Shown here: one piece after another, positions 1-7,845 of the stretch
Layout: every line of letters begins with the position of its first letter
Numbering within the stretch: the first letter of the stretch is position 1
Origin: Betaproteobacteria bacterium
Lineage (GTDB): Bacteria; Pseudomonadota; Gammaproteobacteria; Burkholderiales; Burkholderiaceae
Assembly: GCA_009921765.1 (NCBI GenBank)
Contig: RFXC01000160.1
Coordinates: 1-10,260 of the forward strand
Direction: 5' to 3'
Length of the DNA: 10,260 bases
Translations under genes and position numbers: made by a program
Notes under the pieces: generated by a model
The model's database searches: none
What the model saw: only the letters and a program-made list of their open reading frames with translations
Told to the model about the DNA's origin: nothing

Positions 1-2892
1 CCGCACCCAGACCGATACGGTCCAGTCGCCCCCCATCGGAATGCTGGCCCGCATCGTCTCGATGTAGTCGTCAACGCCGTCGAAGTTGGCGACGGTGGGG
101 ATCGTGACGTCTTTCGTGCGCAGCGCAATGCTGATGGTGCGCAGATTGTCGTTGCTGGTGTTGGTTGAGCTGAAGGCCAGGGTGCGCAGCACCTGCTGGT
201 ATTCGGCGGCCGTGGCGGACCCGCTGAGGGTCAGGGCGCCGCTGCCGCCGTCGTAGCTCACGCTGATGCGGCCGCTGATGCCGGTGCCCGCCAGCACGTC
301 GCCGCTCTGCACGTTGCCGGTCACGCTGTCGACCACCGTGACCGTGGCGCCGAGGATCGTGTCGTAGTTGGCGGCGTCGGCCGTGTAGGGCGTGTCGGGG
401 TCGGTCAGTGTCAGGCCCGGATCAACGGTGATGGCCGACAGCGCGTTGCCTGTGTTGGGCCGCAGCGACAGGGCACGGCCGCCCGACAGCGCGAGCGTGG
501 GGGGATCGTTGACCAGGCTGACCGTGATGGAGACCGTGGCGGCCGAGGTTGCGTAGGCGATTCCGTCGGTTGCGTTCCAGGTGAAACTGGTGCTGCCTGA
601 CCAGTTGGCCGCGGGGGTGTAGCGCAGCTTCAGCAGGTCGCCACTGACGATTTCCTGGTTGATCTGCACCGACTCGCCAACATCCTGGCGGCCATTTGTA
701 TCGGCATCGAGCCAGAGCGTGCCGGCCGCAGGCAGCGTCAGGATCCTCACGTTTGCCAGCGTCTTGCCCGTGCCCGTGGTGGCGGTGCCGCCGACGGCAT
801 GCGTATCGGTATCTGCAAGGGCAAAATCGGCCCCGGTAAAGCTCAGCACGCCGTCCTCGGCGAACGACTTGGCAAAACCGGTGGCCACCGGAATGTCGTT
901 GTTGTTGCGCAGGCGCAGGGCGAAGTCGCTGAATACCGTGGCGTTGGCCTGACCCGAGCCGTCGTTGGCCGTGACCCTCAGGCTCAGGTCGCTGGCGTTG
1001 GCCGGCGGGTTGCCGCTGAACGTGCGGGTGGCTGTATTGAAAGCAAGCCAGGCGGGCAGCGCGCTGCCATCGGCGAGCGTGGCCGAGTAGGTGAAGCTCG
1101 TGCCCGAAAGATCGCTGTCGGTGAACGTCCCGGCGTTCACCTGGTAGCTGAAGCTGCCCGAGCCGCTCCAGGTCTGATCGGGGATCGTCGCGGCCACGAC
1201 CGGCGCATCGTTGTCGCTCGTGAAGCTGACGGTGAAATCCTTCGTGCTCGACGTCTGCCCGTCGGCGGCCGTCAGCCGGATCGCGAGCGGCGCGGTATTG
1301 GCCGCCGGGTTGCCCGTGAAGGTAAGGCTGTTGGCGTTATAGCTCAGCCACGACGGCAGCGGCTGGCCGTTCTGGAGCGCGGCCGTGATCGAGAGGGCAT
1401 CACCATCGGGATCGTATACCGATGACCAGGGCACGCTGAACGATCGTACGCCCGAGCCACTCACGGTGGGGTTGGTCACGGTGCCCCACACCGGCGCCTG
1501 ATTGAGGTTGGTGACGGTGAGGTTGAAGCTGCCCCACATCTGCTCGGCGTTGTAATTGAGGCCCGCCCACCAGCCGTTGTTGTTGTCCCACAGGTTGAAA
1601 TTGTCAAACGACACCACGCCAATATAGGTGCCAGCCTCGAGCCGGCCGTATGCTGCCGTCATTGACAGGCTGGTGCTCATGGACTGCCGGTTGCCCATGA
1701 CGAGATTGGCCATGGGATTGCCCGGATTGAACGACCCGCGGTAAAGGGCAAAGTTGACGACCGAATAGGGAGCGGTCTCGACCGTTCCCCGCGAATCCCG
1801 GGACAGCCCCGTTGTTTGCAGGGCCATGTTGAAGGACGAGGTGGGCAGCGTGAACTGCGCGGTGCCGTACCGCGTGCCCGAGCCGTAGTTCCAGTAGGCG
1901 GTCTCGGTGGTCTGATACCAGCCCGTACGGTTCTCGGTACTCCAGAGCCATTTTGGAACCGTGTAGGTGAACGATCGCCATACGTTCCGGTAATAGGCGG
2001 TCTGCTTGTCCTGCGTAAACGGTTGTGCGTAGCGGGCAGACGATTCGGCGCGGCCCTGCCAGTAAAGGCGGGGCGAGTTCTGGCCGATCGAGATCGAGTG
2101 ACTGGTGAGCGTGTTGTCGCCGATGCTGGCCTGCAGGCTGCCGGCGTCGATCGGGCCGGTGGCTGCCTCAAGTTGCCAGTCTCCGCCGGCCACCGCCGAG
2201 CCCGTTGCATCATCGCTTGCAGCAACATCGGCGCCTGTGGCGCGGGCCAGCGCGTTGACAAACGCCTGCCCCACGAAGCCCTGAGCCACGTCGCAGCCAT
2301 AGATCAACAGGTCGCCGGTTGGCGACAGACGCGAGCCGATGTCGCGCAGCACGCCGGCGTGCGCTTCAAGGCTGGCCTCGGTCAAACTGGTTGCGCCGAT
2401 CTGAAGCCGGCCCTCGCCTCCGTGCGTGAACAGATGGATCGCCTTGAGATCCTGGTGAGCACTCAGCGCCTCAGCAAGTTGCGTCAGCCCATCGCGATCG
2501 CCTTGCAGACGAATGACCGTCCAATCGGGCGAGATATCGGCGACCAGTTCATCGGCAAACGGCACCGAGTCGTCCACCACGATCACTTGTCCGGTGGGGT
2601 CTTCGCTGGTGGGAACGGGCAGGTGCGAATCCAGTGGAGCATCGGGTTGTAGCGTGTGCTCGCCTGGGGCCGGCTCGATATCAGGCGGGTTCGGCGCCTG
2701 GGCGACTGCTGTGCTGGCGGCGTCGGGCGCCGCTGGAACGCTGGTTGCGGCAGGCTCCGGACCCTCCGGTTGGGCCCCCGCGTCGGTGATGCTGCGGGCT
2801 ACCGTTGCCACGGCAGCGCCGTCGAGCAGCAGTCGCGGTTCGAGTGCCGAGATGAGCGGCGAACGCCGTGCGCGACTCGAGCCTGTGGCCAA
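1..2892 (-). CDS. Giant LEPR/DUF4347 surface protein with cadherin/Ig-like repeats (3' end beyond window)
   Basis: The frame is open for 964 codons and runs off the window at position 1. Visible layout: LEPR motif at residues 17-20 in SALEPRLLLDGAA; Ala/Pro-rich linker about 30-100; DUF4347 about 103-250, with VIVVDD, THGGEG (H157), IYGCDVA (C200) and a SDD..G...GGDW segment; a Trp/Tyr-rich domain of no family I recognise, about 255-455; two He_PIG/cadherin-like repeats (464-560 and 561-662); a Cadherin_5-like repeat (663-794); a further repeat (795 to about 930); and the start of a LamG-like fold with NFDGVDDYIE from about 935. Many proteins of this kind are very large, extracellular and exported without a classical signal peptide, often by type I secretion; none of that export machinery is visible here. 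No ATG lies in frame between the upstream stop (TGA, 2932-2934) and the LEPR motif. TTG at 2892 is chosen because GGAGA lies 9 nt upstream. It probably acts in adhesion or biofilm; that role is inferred. Confidence 0.88.
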   Translation of the reverse strand, partial: MATGSSRARRSPLISALEPRLLLDGAAVATVARSITDAGAQPEGPEPAATSVPAAPDAASTAVAQAPNPPDIEPAPGEHTLQPDAPLDSHLPVPTSEDPTGQVIVVDDSVPFADELVADISPDWTVIRLQGDRDGLTQLAEALSAHQDLKAIHLFTHGGEGRLQIGATSLTEASLEAHAGVLRDIGSRLSPTGDLLIYGCDVAQGFVGQAFVNALARATGADVAASDDATGSAVAGGDWQLEAATGPIDAGSLQASIGDNTLTSHSISIGQNSPRLYWQGRAESSARYAQPFTQDKQTAYYRNVWRSFTYTVPKWLWSTENRTGWYQTTETAYWNYGSGTRYGTAQFTLPTSSFNMALQTTGLSRDSRGTVETAPYSVVNFALYRGSFNPGNPMANLVMGNRQSMSTSLSMTAAYGRLEAGTYIGVVSFDNFNLWDNNNGWWAGLNYNAEQMWGSFNLTVTNLNQAPVWGTVTNPTVSGSGVRSFSVPWSSVYDPDGDALSITAALQNGQPLPSWLSYNANSLTFTGNPAANTAPLAIRLTAADGQTSSTKDFTVSFTSDNDAPVVAATIPDQTWSGSGSFSYQVNAGTFTDSDLSGTSFTYSATLADGSALPAWLAFNTATRTFSGNPPANASDLSLRVTANDGSGQANATVFSDFALRLRNNNDIPVATGFAKSFAEDGVLSFTGADFALADTDTHAVGGTATTGTGKTLANVRILTLPAAGTLWLDADTNGRQDVGESVQINQEIVSGDLLKLRYTPAANWSGSTSFTWNATDGIAYATSAATVSITVSLVNDPPTLALSGGRALSLRPNTGNALSAITVDPGLTLTDPDTPYTADAANYDTILGATVTVVDSVTGNVQSGDVLAGTGISGRISVSYDGGSGALTLSGSATAAEYQQVLRTLAFSSTNTSNDNLRTISIALRTKDVTIPTVANFDGVDDYIETMRASIPMGGDWTVSVWVR
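907..1503 (-). repeat. Two tandem He_PIG/cadherin-like protein repeats inside the giant gene
   Basis: Residues 464-560 and 561-662 of the giant protein align with each other. Both start N.APV and share a P.WL.[FY]N....TF[ST]GNP.AN core followed by L..R.TA.DG. The periods are 97 and 102 residues. The first half of each unit is much less similar than the second, so these look like old domain duplications, not a recent DNA-level tandem repeat. Such Ig-like modules usually extend an adhesin away from the cell and may bind calcium. Confidence 0.75.
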
Positions 2893-2901
2893 GGGGAAGG
2901 G

Positions 2902-2906
2902 TCTCC
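2902..2906 (-). promoter_or_regulatory. Shine-Dalgarno site supporting a TTG start
   Basis: GGAGA on the minus strand lies 9 nt before TTG at 2892. It is the only good ribosome-binding match in the open frame upstream of the LEPR motif. With this start, LEPR sits at residues 17-20, a typical distance for such proteins. Confidence 0.55.
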
Positions 2907-2970
2907 GGTTGGGGCGCGATTTGCACCTGGATCAACCCTCAACCCTATCAATCTGCTCGGGTTAATTGCT

Positions 2971-3010
2971 TGCTGTCACCTGCAATTCCTTGCAAACCCT
3001 TGCAATCCCC
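2971..3010 (-). promoter_or_regulatory. 10-bp-phased direct repeats, probable response-regulator operator
   Basis: On the plus strand, TGCAATTCCT (2981-2990), TGCAAACCCT (2991-3000) and TGCAATCCCC (3001-3010) are contiguous units of exactly 10 bp. A weaker unit, TGCTGTCACC, precedes them (2971-2980). Read toward the giant gene this is a series of AGGAATTGCA-type boxes. OmpR/PhoB-family dimers bind head-to-tail half-sites spaced about one helical turn. The array lies between the stop of such a regulator and the start of the giant gene, some 80-120 bp before its start codon. Binding by the adjacent regulator is inferred. I found no convincing -10 or -35 downstream of the array. Confidence 0.55.
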
Positions 3011-3019
3011 TGGCCCGGG

Positions 3020-3727
3020 TCATCGCATGCCGGGATCGACCCGAAGCGGTGCCGCGAACACATAGCCGCGCTTGCGCGCCGAGCGGATGACCCGGCTGTT
3101 CGGTGCGTCTGAATCGATCTTGCTGCGCAACCGGCTGAGCGCCACCTCCAGGCGCCGGAAGTCGAAGTCGGGTTCGGGATGTCCCATGGCCGATGCCAGC
3201 GCCTCGCGGGAAGCCGGCGCGTCGCCCTCGTCGGCAAGGCACCGCAAGAGAGCCACTTCGGTGGGGGTCAGCGAGACGCGAACGCCGGCGGGCGACTCCA
3301 GTACGAGCAAGGGCGGTCTGAGCGTCCAGTGTCCCGAATCAGTTTCCGACGATGCGAACGAGGTCATGACGCGGCGCTCCACGCTCTCGAGCACCGCAAC
3401 CAGTTCACGCATGTCGACCGGCTTGGACAAATAGGCATCGGCACCGTTTTGCAGGCCGCTGATCCGGTCGGTCAGCCCGCCTCTTGCGGTAATGATGACG
3501 ATCCCCAGCGAAGGCTTCGTTCGACGCAAGCGGCGCGCGACGTCCAGTCCATCGATGCCGGGCAGCCCCAGATCGAGCACCACCAGATCGCAATCAGGTT
3601 CAGGAAAAATCGCATCCATTTCGCGACCGTCGCCTTGAAACACCACGGTGAAGCCTGCCCGGTCGAGGTGGAACCGCACCTCTTCCCGGAAGTCCGCGTT
3701 GTCTTCAATGAGAGCGACTCGAGTCAT
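3020..3727 (-). CDS. OmpR/PhoB-family response regulator (235 aa)
   Basis: DNA-binding partner of the kinase read just before it. The receiver domain is about residues 1-118: acidic pocket E8/D9, phospho-acceptor D52 in VVLDLGLPGIDG, T80 in IVIITA, and K102 in YLSKPVD. A winged-helix effector domain follows (about 127-228), with SLTPTEVALLRCLA, the LEVALSRLRSKI recognition helix and the IRSARKRGYVF wing typical of the OmpR/PhoB class. The ATG at 3727 overlaps the kinase stop codon (ATGA), indicating translational coupling. A longer frame reaches back to 3841, but the receiver fold starts cleanly at MTRVALIEDN. The likely target is the 10-bp repeat array downstream of its own stop codon; that is inference from position. 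Confidence 0.95.
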   Translation of the reverse strand: MTRVALIEDNADFREEVRFHLDRAGFTVVFQGDGREMDAIFPEPDCDLVVLDLGLPGIDGLDVARRLRRTKPSLGIVIITARGGLTDRISGLQNGADAYLSKPVDMRELVAVLESVERRVMTSFASSETDSGHWTLRPPLLVLESPAGVRVSLTPTEVALLRCLADEGDAPASREALASAMGHPEPDFDFRRLEVALSRLRSKIDSDAPNSRVIRSARKRGYVFAAPLRVDPGMR

Positions 3728-5721
3728 GATTGAACGCCCGCCTGCGATGACAGGGGAATCCAGAACGTGAGACAGGCCCCCCGGGATCGCCCCGCCTCGG
3801 CCCGCACCCAGCCCTGATGGCGCGCGGCGATGTGTCGGCAAAGGTAGAGACCAACGCCCAGACCCGGCTTGACCTCGGCACCCAGCGACTCGGCGACGCG
3901 GAAGAATTTATCAAAAACCCTGTCTTCCATGCCAGCGGGGATCCCCGTGCCCTCATCCTCGACGTCCCAGGCAACACCTGACACGCCGTCCGATGACTGC
4001 TGGCGCAGACGAACCCGGATGGGTGATCCCCGGGGGGAGTATTTGACGGCGTTGTCAATGAGATTGAGCAGGGCGAATCGCAGCGTTCTGAGATCGCCCG
4101 TGACCGGCGGGAGATTTTTGTCCAGCGCGGTTTGCAGCCGCTCGGATGCGTCGAGGCCACCCAATCGAAAAACATCGCGTGTCAGTTGTTGTGCATCGAA
4201 CTGCACCATCTCCGGTTTCCAGTTGCCCAGGTCCAGTCCTGCCTGTGCCAATGAGAGATCGAGCACTGCGGACAGGCGATCGACCGAGCGGCGCACCCGC
4301 TCATAGCGCTTCGCGCGTTCGACGCTGGGCTCCGGATCGAGCACGATGAGCGACTGCGTGGCAGCGTCGATCACCGCCAGCGGCGTTCGGATTTCGTGCG
4401 TCACCATCGCGAAGAGCTTGTCCTGCTCTTCCCGGTGAAGGCGCTCGGCCTGGGCTTCGCGCTCGGCCTGTACCGATCTCTCCACGGCCGCCGCATGCGC
4501 GACCTCGATCTGCCGCAAGCGCTGCAGCAGTGCGAAATGAAGCAAGAGAATATGGCAGAGATTGGCGGCCAGTCCTGCGTGCAAGGTCGATTCGCTGTAA
4601 GGCGATGCAGACAGGGTGCCGAGAATGTTGACCGTTGCAAGCAGCGTAAACAGCAAGTAGGCGAGCGCGGTCAGGCGCGACGCCGCTTCGCCGGTTTTCC
4701 ACTTGCGATACGCAGGCCACGGTACGCTGAAGAGCGAAACCAGCGCCATGATCAGCAACACATTCGCGTAGGGCTGGTAATAACCGGTGAGCGCTGCGAC
4801 CACGCCGATTGCGCATCCTGCGATGCCCACCATGCTGAACCAGTAGGCAAAGCGATGGTGGGTTCGCAACTCCAGGGTCAGGATGTAGAAATAGACCGCG
4901 AGCGCCCCGGCCAGAGGCATCGCCAGCTTGAGCGTGAGGTTGGCAGCAAGCGGCTGCTCCGGGAACACGAACTCGGCGGTGAGTCCGTACACACTTGCCC
5001 ACTGCAGCGCGTTGAAAAACAGAAAACCAACGTAGATGATGACCTCGGTGCGGCGCGCAACGAACCAGCTCATTGCGTTGAAAAGCATGACCGACAGGAT
5101 GAGGCTGAAATAAAGGCCCAGACCGAAATAGCTGCGCCGATGGTCCCGGGTGAACGCGTCGGGTTGCCACAGCTTCACGATGGCGGCAACCGTGCTGGTT
5201 GTCGTGATCCGGATGAAGAACTGGTGCACGCCGGGCTCGAGCTCGAACTTGAAGAGATGACCGCGGTAATCCTCTTCCTTGGCGGATTGCGGGCGCGTGT
5301 CTCCGCCCAGTCGGATGTCCACACGGCCATCAGGCGCCACATGATGAACGCGAATGTCGTCGAGGAAGGCGGGCATCACCTCCATCCAGCGCTCATGGGC
5401 CTGGCCGGTCTGGTTGTCCAGGGTGAGCCGCAGCCACCATGCGCCCGCTGCATACCCCTCGCCCAGATTACCGGTCAGCCTTCGAAAAGTTGACTGCAGC
5501 GCGTCGCTGCGTACCTGCTCGAGCGTGAGTTCGCTGCGCGGATCACGAAGCAGGGATAGCTGGCCCTGATCAAACACCTGCACCGCCTGTGCAGAGAGCA
5601 ACGCGGGCTGGCCGCGGCCGAACGCCGGCGTCAGGGCAAACAGGAGCAGCATCGCGATCAGCGCCGATCTGAGCAGTCGCGCAGATCGGTGAGCCATGCC
5701 GTGCGAGCAGGCTGGGGCCAT
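3724..5721 (-). CDS. 7TMR-DISM sensor histidine kinase (665 aa)
   Basis: Inner-membrane sensor kinase. An N-terminal signal or membrane segment (about 12-35) is followed by a periplasmic 7TMR-DISMED2-like beta domain (about 43-187, with GAWWLRL and an FFIRITTTS strand) and a seven-helix 7TMR-DISM region (about 197-402). A short charged coiled coil (404-435) leads to HisKA, with the phospho-acceptor H442 in MVTHEIRTPL. The HATPase_c domain shows the N box NLIDNAVKYSP (N557), G1 box DEGTGIP (589-595), F box FDKFFR (603-608) and G2 box GLGVGL (620-625). All catalytic boxes are intact. 7TMR-DISM proteins are thought to sense carbohydrates or other small ligands; the ligand here is unknown. ATG at 5721 has only a weak GAG upstream. 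M9 (5697) is a possible alternative start giving a more compact signal sequence. Confidence 0.95.
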   Translation of the reverse strand: MAPACSHGMAHRSARLLRSALIAMLLLFALTPAFGRGQPALLSAQAVQVFDQGQLSLLRDPRSELTLEQVRSDALQSTFRRLTGNLGEGYAAGAWWLRLTLDNQTGQAHERWMEVMPAFLDDIRVHHVAPDGRVDIRLGGDTRPQSAKEEDYRGHLFKFELEPGVHQFFIRITTTSTVAAIVKLWQPDAFTRDHRRSYFGLGLYFSLILSVMLFNAMSWFVARRTEVIIYVGFLFFNALQWASVYGLTAEFVFPEQPLAANLTLKLAMPLAGALAVYFYILTLELRTHHRFAYWFSMVGIAGCAIGVVAALTGYYQPYANVLLIMALVSLFSVPWPAYRKWKTGEAASRLTALAYLLFTLLATVNILGTLSASPYSESTLHAGLAANLCHILLLHFALLQRLRQIEVAHAAAVERSVQAEREAQAERLHREEQDKLFAMVTHEIRTPLAVIDAATQSLIVLDPEPSVERAKRYERVRRSVDRLSAVLDLSLAQAGLDLGNWKPEMVQFDAQQLTRDVFRLGGLDASERLQTALDKNLPPVTGDLRTLRFALLNLIDNAVKYSPRGSPIRVRLRQQSSDGVSGVAWDVEDEGTGIPAGMEDRVFDKFFRVAESLGAEVKPGLGVGLYLCRHIAARHQGWVRAEAGRSRGACLTFWIPLSSQAGVQS

Positions 5722-5749
5722 CGTGCACTCGGGTGTTGACGAGCGTCGC

Positions 5750-5777
5750 AGTGTACGACCGAGGCTGACGGGCGCAA
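5750..5777 (-). promoter_or_regulatory. Candidate sigma70 promoter for the kinase-regulator operon
   Basis: On the minus strand, TTGCGC (5772-5777) and TACACT (5750-5755) are separated by 16 nt and lie 28 nt before the kinase ATG. Each hexamer is only a partial match to consensus (3/6 and 4/6), so this is the best candidate seen, not a firm call. Confidence 0.3.
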
Positions 5778-5850
5778 AGCGGCAGCGAGGCCCGCTCGGC
5801 TCGTCGCTTGCCTGACCGCAGAGTCAGCTTCCGTTTAGTGAAACGCGTGT

Positions 5851-5883
5851 CGTGATTTGCGCCGAAAAGAAGTTCTAATCACG
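5851..5883 (+). promoter_or_regulatory. Candidate -10 of the TRAP operon overlapped by an inverted repeat
   Basis: TCTAAT (5874-5879) matches the sigma70 -10 consensus at five of six positions and lies about 50 nt before the DctQ start; no good -35 accompanies it. CGTGATT (5851-5857) and AATCACG (5877-5883) form perfect 7-bp inverted arms around a 19-nt spacer, and the right arm overlaps the -10. The layout would suit a repressor or activator site. The rest of the divergent region 5722-5930 shows nothing I can name. Confidence 0.35.
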
Positions 5884-5930
5884 TCGCACCCCGATCGCCC
5901 CGCAGCACGGTCTGAACCGGAGACGAACAC

Positions 5931-6449
5931 ATGGAAAGAGCGGCCGCTGGCATGTCCTGGCTGGTGCGGGCGCTGGTTGCAATGGCGCTCCTCGCAATGA
6001 TGGTGATCACCTGCCTCGATGTGATCGGTCGCTACCTGATCAACCGGCCTTTCCCAGGGGCGGCCGAGTTGGTTCAATACCTTCTCATTGCCACGATTTT
6101 CATCGCACTGCCGCTGGTGACCTTGCGTCACGAGCACGTCAGCATCTCCTTGATCGACTCCATGCTCGGAAGCGGGGCGCTGCGGGTTCAACGCGCTCTG
6201 GTGTCGGGCGCTTCGGCAGTGGTTGTGGCAATGCTTTGTCACCGGTTGTGGCTGCACGCACAGATGCTTGCCGAGAATCGCGATGTCATCGGTTTTCTCA
6301 ATCTTCCTGTCGCGCCTGCCGCGTATCTCGCGAGCATCTTCACAGGCCTGACTGCCTGTGTGCTGGGCGCCGTCGTCGTTGCTGAACTCATCGGCAAAGG
6401 GCCGCTCCGTCTGGCGGATCAGGGCCAGGGCGCGAGCTCGGCCGAATAG
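5931..6449 (+). CDS. dctQ: TRAP transporter small permease subunit, DctQ family (172 aa)
   Basis: Small four-helix membrane subunit of a tripartite ATP-independent periplasmic transporter. It pairs with the large DctM subunit in the inner membrane. Helices are seen at about 13-33, 50-70, 88-110 and 127-152. The family signature runs from LDVIGRYLINRPFPGAAELV through LVTLRHEHVSI, conserved in DctQ proteins. A good GGAG ribosome site lies 8 nt before the ATG. It is the first gene of the rightward unit, followed after 51 nt by the large subunit. The gene symbol gives the family role only; the substrate need not be a C4-dicarboxylate. Confidence 0.93.
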   Translation: MERAAAGMSWLVRALVAMALLAMMVITCLDVIGRYLINRPFPGAAELVQYLLIATIFIALPLVTLRHEHVSISLIDSMLGSGALRVQRALVSGASAVVVAMLCHRLWLHAQMLAENRDVIGFLNLPVAPAAYLASIFTGLTACVLGAVVVAELIGKGPLRLADQGQGASSAE

Positions 6450-6500
6450 CGTGACCGATCCCCGTCCATCGGCCGCGAGTCGCGGCAAAGGTTCGCCTCT

Positions 6501-7793
6501 ATGACCGCATCGCTCATCGGATTTTCGGTGCTGTTTGTCTTGTGTTTTCTGGGCTTGCCTCTGGGGTGGGGAATGATCGCGGTCGGGGCCATCGGCCTGT
6601 TCACGATTCGAGGCTGGGAGGCTGCGTTGTTCATGACCACCCAGCAAATTCTCGATTTCACAATGAGCTACGGCTTGTCGGTGTTGCCGATGTTCATTCT
6701 GATGGGCGCGTTGATTCACCGTGCGGGATTGTCTGAGGAGTTGTTCGGCGCGGCGCGCGCCTGGTTTGGACATTTTCGGGGCGGGCTTGCGCAGTCCACG
6801 GTGGCTGCGAGCGCTGCATTTGGCGCGGTCTGCGGCAGTTCGCTCGCCACCGCAGCCACCATGGCGAAGGTTGCCTTGCCGCCGATGAAACGAAGCGGCT
6901 ACGACGACGGCCTGGCCTGCGGCGTTGTCGCGGCCGGTGGCACGTTGGGCATCCTGATTCCGCCCAGCGTACCGATGGTGATTTACGGCATTCTCACCGA
7001 GACCGATATCGCGAAGTTGTTTATCGCCGGCGTCCTGCCGGGACTGTTGCTGTCGGTGGCCTACATGCTGGCCGCATGGGGGCAGGTGGCCTTGCGACCA
7101 TCACTTGCGCAGCCCGCGCCGGCACTGCCGTGGCGGGCACGATGGGCATCACTCCAGCGCATTTGGGGTGTCGTCGCCCTCTTCGCTGTCGTGCTGGGCG
7201 GCCTGTATTGGGGCTGGTTTACTCCAACCGAGGGCGCAGGCATTGGCGCGGCGGGTGCCCTCGTGTTTCTATTCTTGCGTGCGGGCCGGTTGACGCTTGG
7301 GCACTTGCGTGACGCGTTGGTTGAATCTGGCCTGACTGCGTGCAGCATCATGATGGTGGGTGCGGGCGCGCTGGTCTTCAGCAATTTCCTGACGATTGCC
7401 GGCCTGCCTTCGGCCATGCTCGAGTGGATCCGAGCCCTGGATGTGCCGCCCCTCGGCGTGATTGCCGCGATCTGTCTGATTTATCTGGTTCTGGGCTGCG
7501 TGTTTGACAGCCTGGGCATGATGTTTCTGACCGTGCCGATCTTCTATCCGATTGTGAAGGAGCTTGGTTTTGACCTGATCTGGTTCGGGATCGTCGTGGT
7601 GCTGGTGGTGGAAATTGGACTCATGACGCCGCCGGTGGGCATGAACATCTTTGTGTTGAAGTCACTGGCTCCGTCAGTGCCGATCTGGAAAATGTATCGC
7701 GGCGCCCTGCCGTTTGTTGTCGCAGCGGTCGGCTGCCTGATCGTGATGGTCGCCTTCCCTGAAATCGCCCTTATCCTCACGCGGTTCATGTAG
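6501..7793 (+). CDS. dctM: TRAP transporter large permease subunit, DctM family (430 aa)
   Basis: Main transport subunit of the TRAP system, driving sodium- or proton-coupled import of a substrate delivered by the periplasmic binding protein. About a dozen hydrophobic helices fill the chain. Family signatures are clear: MSYGLSVLPMFILMG, AAFGAVCGSSLATAATM, the ILIPPSVPMVIYG loop (about 152-164), WGWFTPTEGAGIGA, and the second-half counterpart GLMTPPVGMNIFVL. Length is normal for DctM (about 425-435). The ATG at 6501 is preceded by AAAGG at 9-nt spacing. The cyclase-family gene follows after 52 nt on the same strand, suggesting one operon with that metabolic enzyme. Confidence 0.95.
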   Translation: MTASLIGFSVLFVLCFLGLPLGWGMIAVGAIGLFTIRGWEAALFMTTQQILDFTMSYGLSVLPMFILMGALIHRAGLSEELFGAARAWFGHFRGGLAQSTVAASAAFGAVCGSSLATAATMAKVALPPMKRSGYDDGLACGVVAAGGTLGILIPPSVPMVIYGILTETDIAKLFIAGVLPGLLLSVAYMLAAWGQVALRPSLAQPAPALPWRARWASLQRIWGVVALFAVVLGGLYWGWFTPTEGAGIGAAGALVFLFLRAGRLTLGHLRDALVESGLTACSIMMVGAGALVFSNFLTIAGLPSAMLEWIRALDVPPLGVIAAICLIYLVLGCVFDSLGMMFLTVPIFYPIVKELGFDLIWFGIVVVLVVEIGLMTPPVGMNIFVLKSLAPSVPIWKMYRGALPFVVAAVGCLIVMVAFPEIALILTRFM

Positions 7794-7845
7794 CGGCGCG
7801 CGTGATGTTTATCCCGACATGCTCGTGCGAACCTGGAGTAAACCC

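Noticed and set aside
1816..2652. Long plus-strand open frame opposite the giant gene
   Set aside because: It is antisense to a well-supported coding frame, has no recognisable domain, and is Arg/Gly/Ala-rich as expected of a GC-rich shadow frame.
3727..3841. Longer response regulator starting at 3841
   Set aside because: The extra 38 residues are a shadow of the kinase C-terminus, and the receiver fold begins exactly at ATG 3727, which is coupled to the kinase stop.
4396..5493. Plus-strand open frame of 365 codons opposite the kinase
   Set aside because: It lies entirely antisense to the intact 7TMR-DISM kinase. Its His/Gln/Arg-rich composition has no fold signature.
5835..6773. Minus-strand open frame of 312 codons across dctQ and the start of dctM
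   Set aside because: It is antisense to two clear membrane-protein genes, with a His/Gln/Arg-rich composition and no domain.
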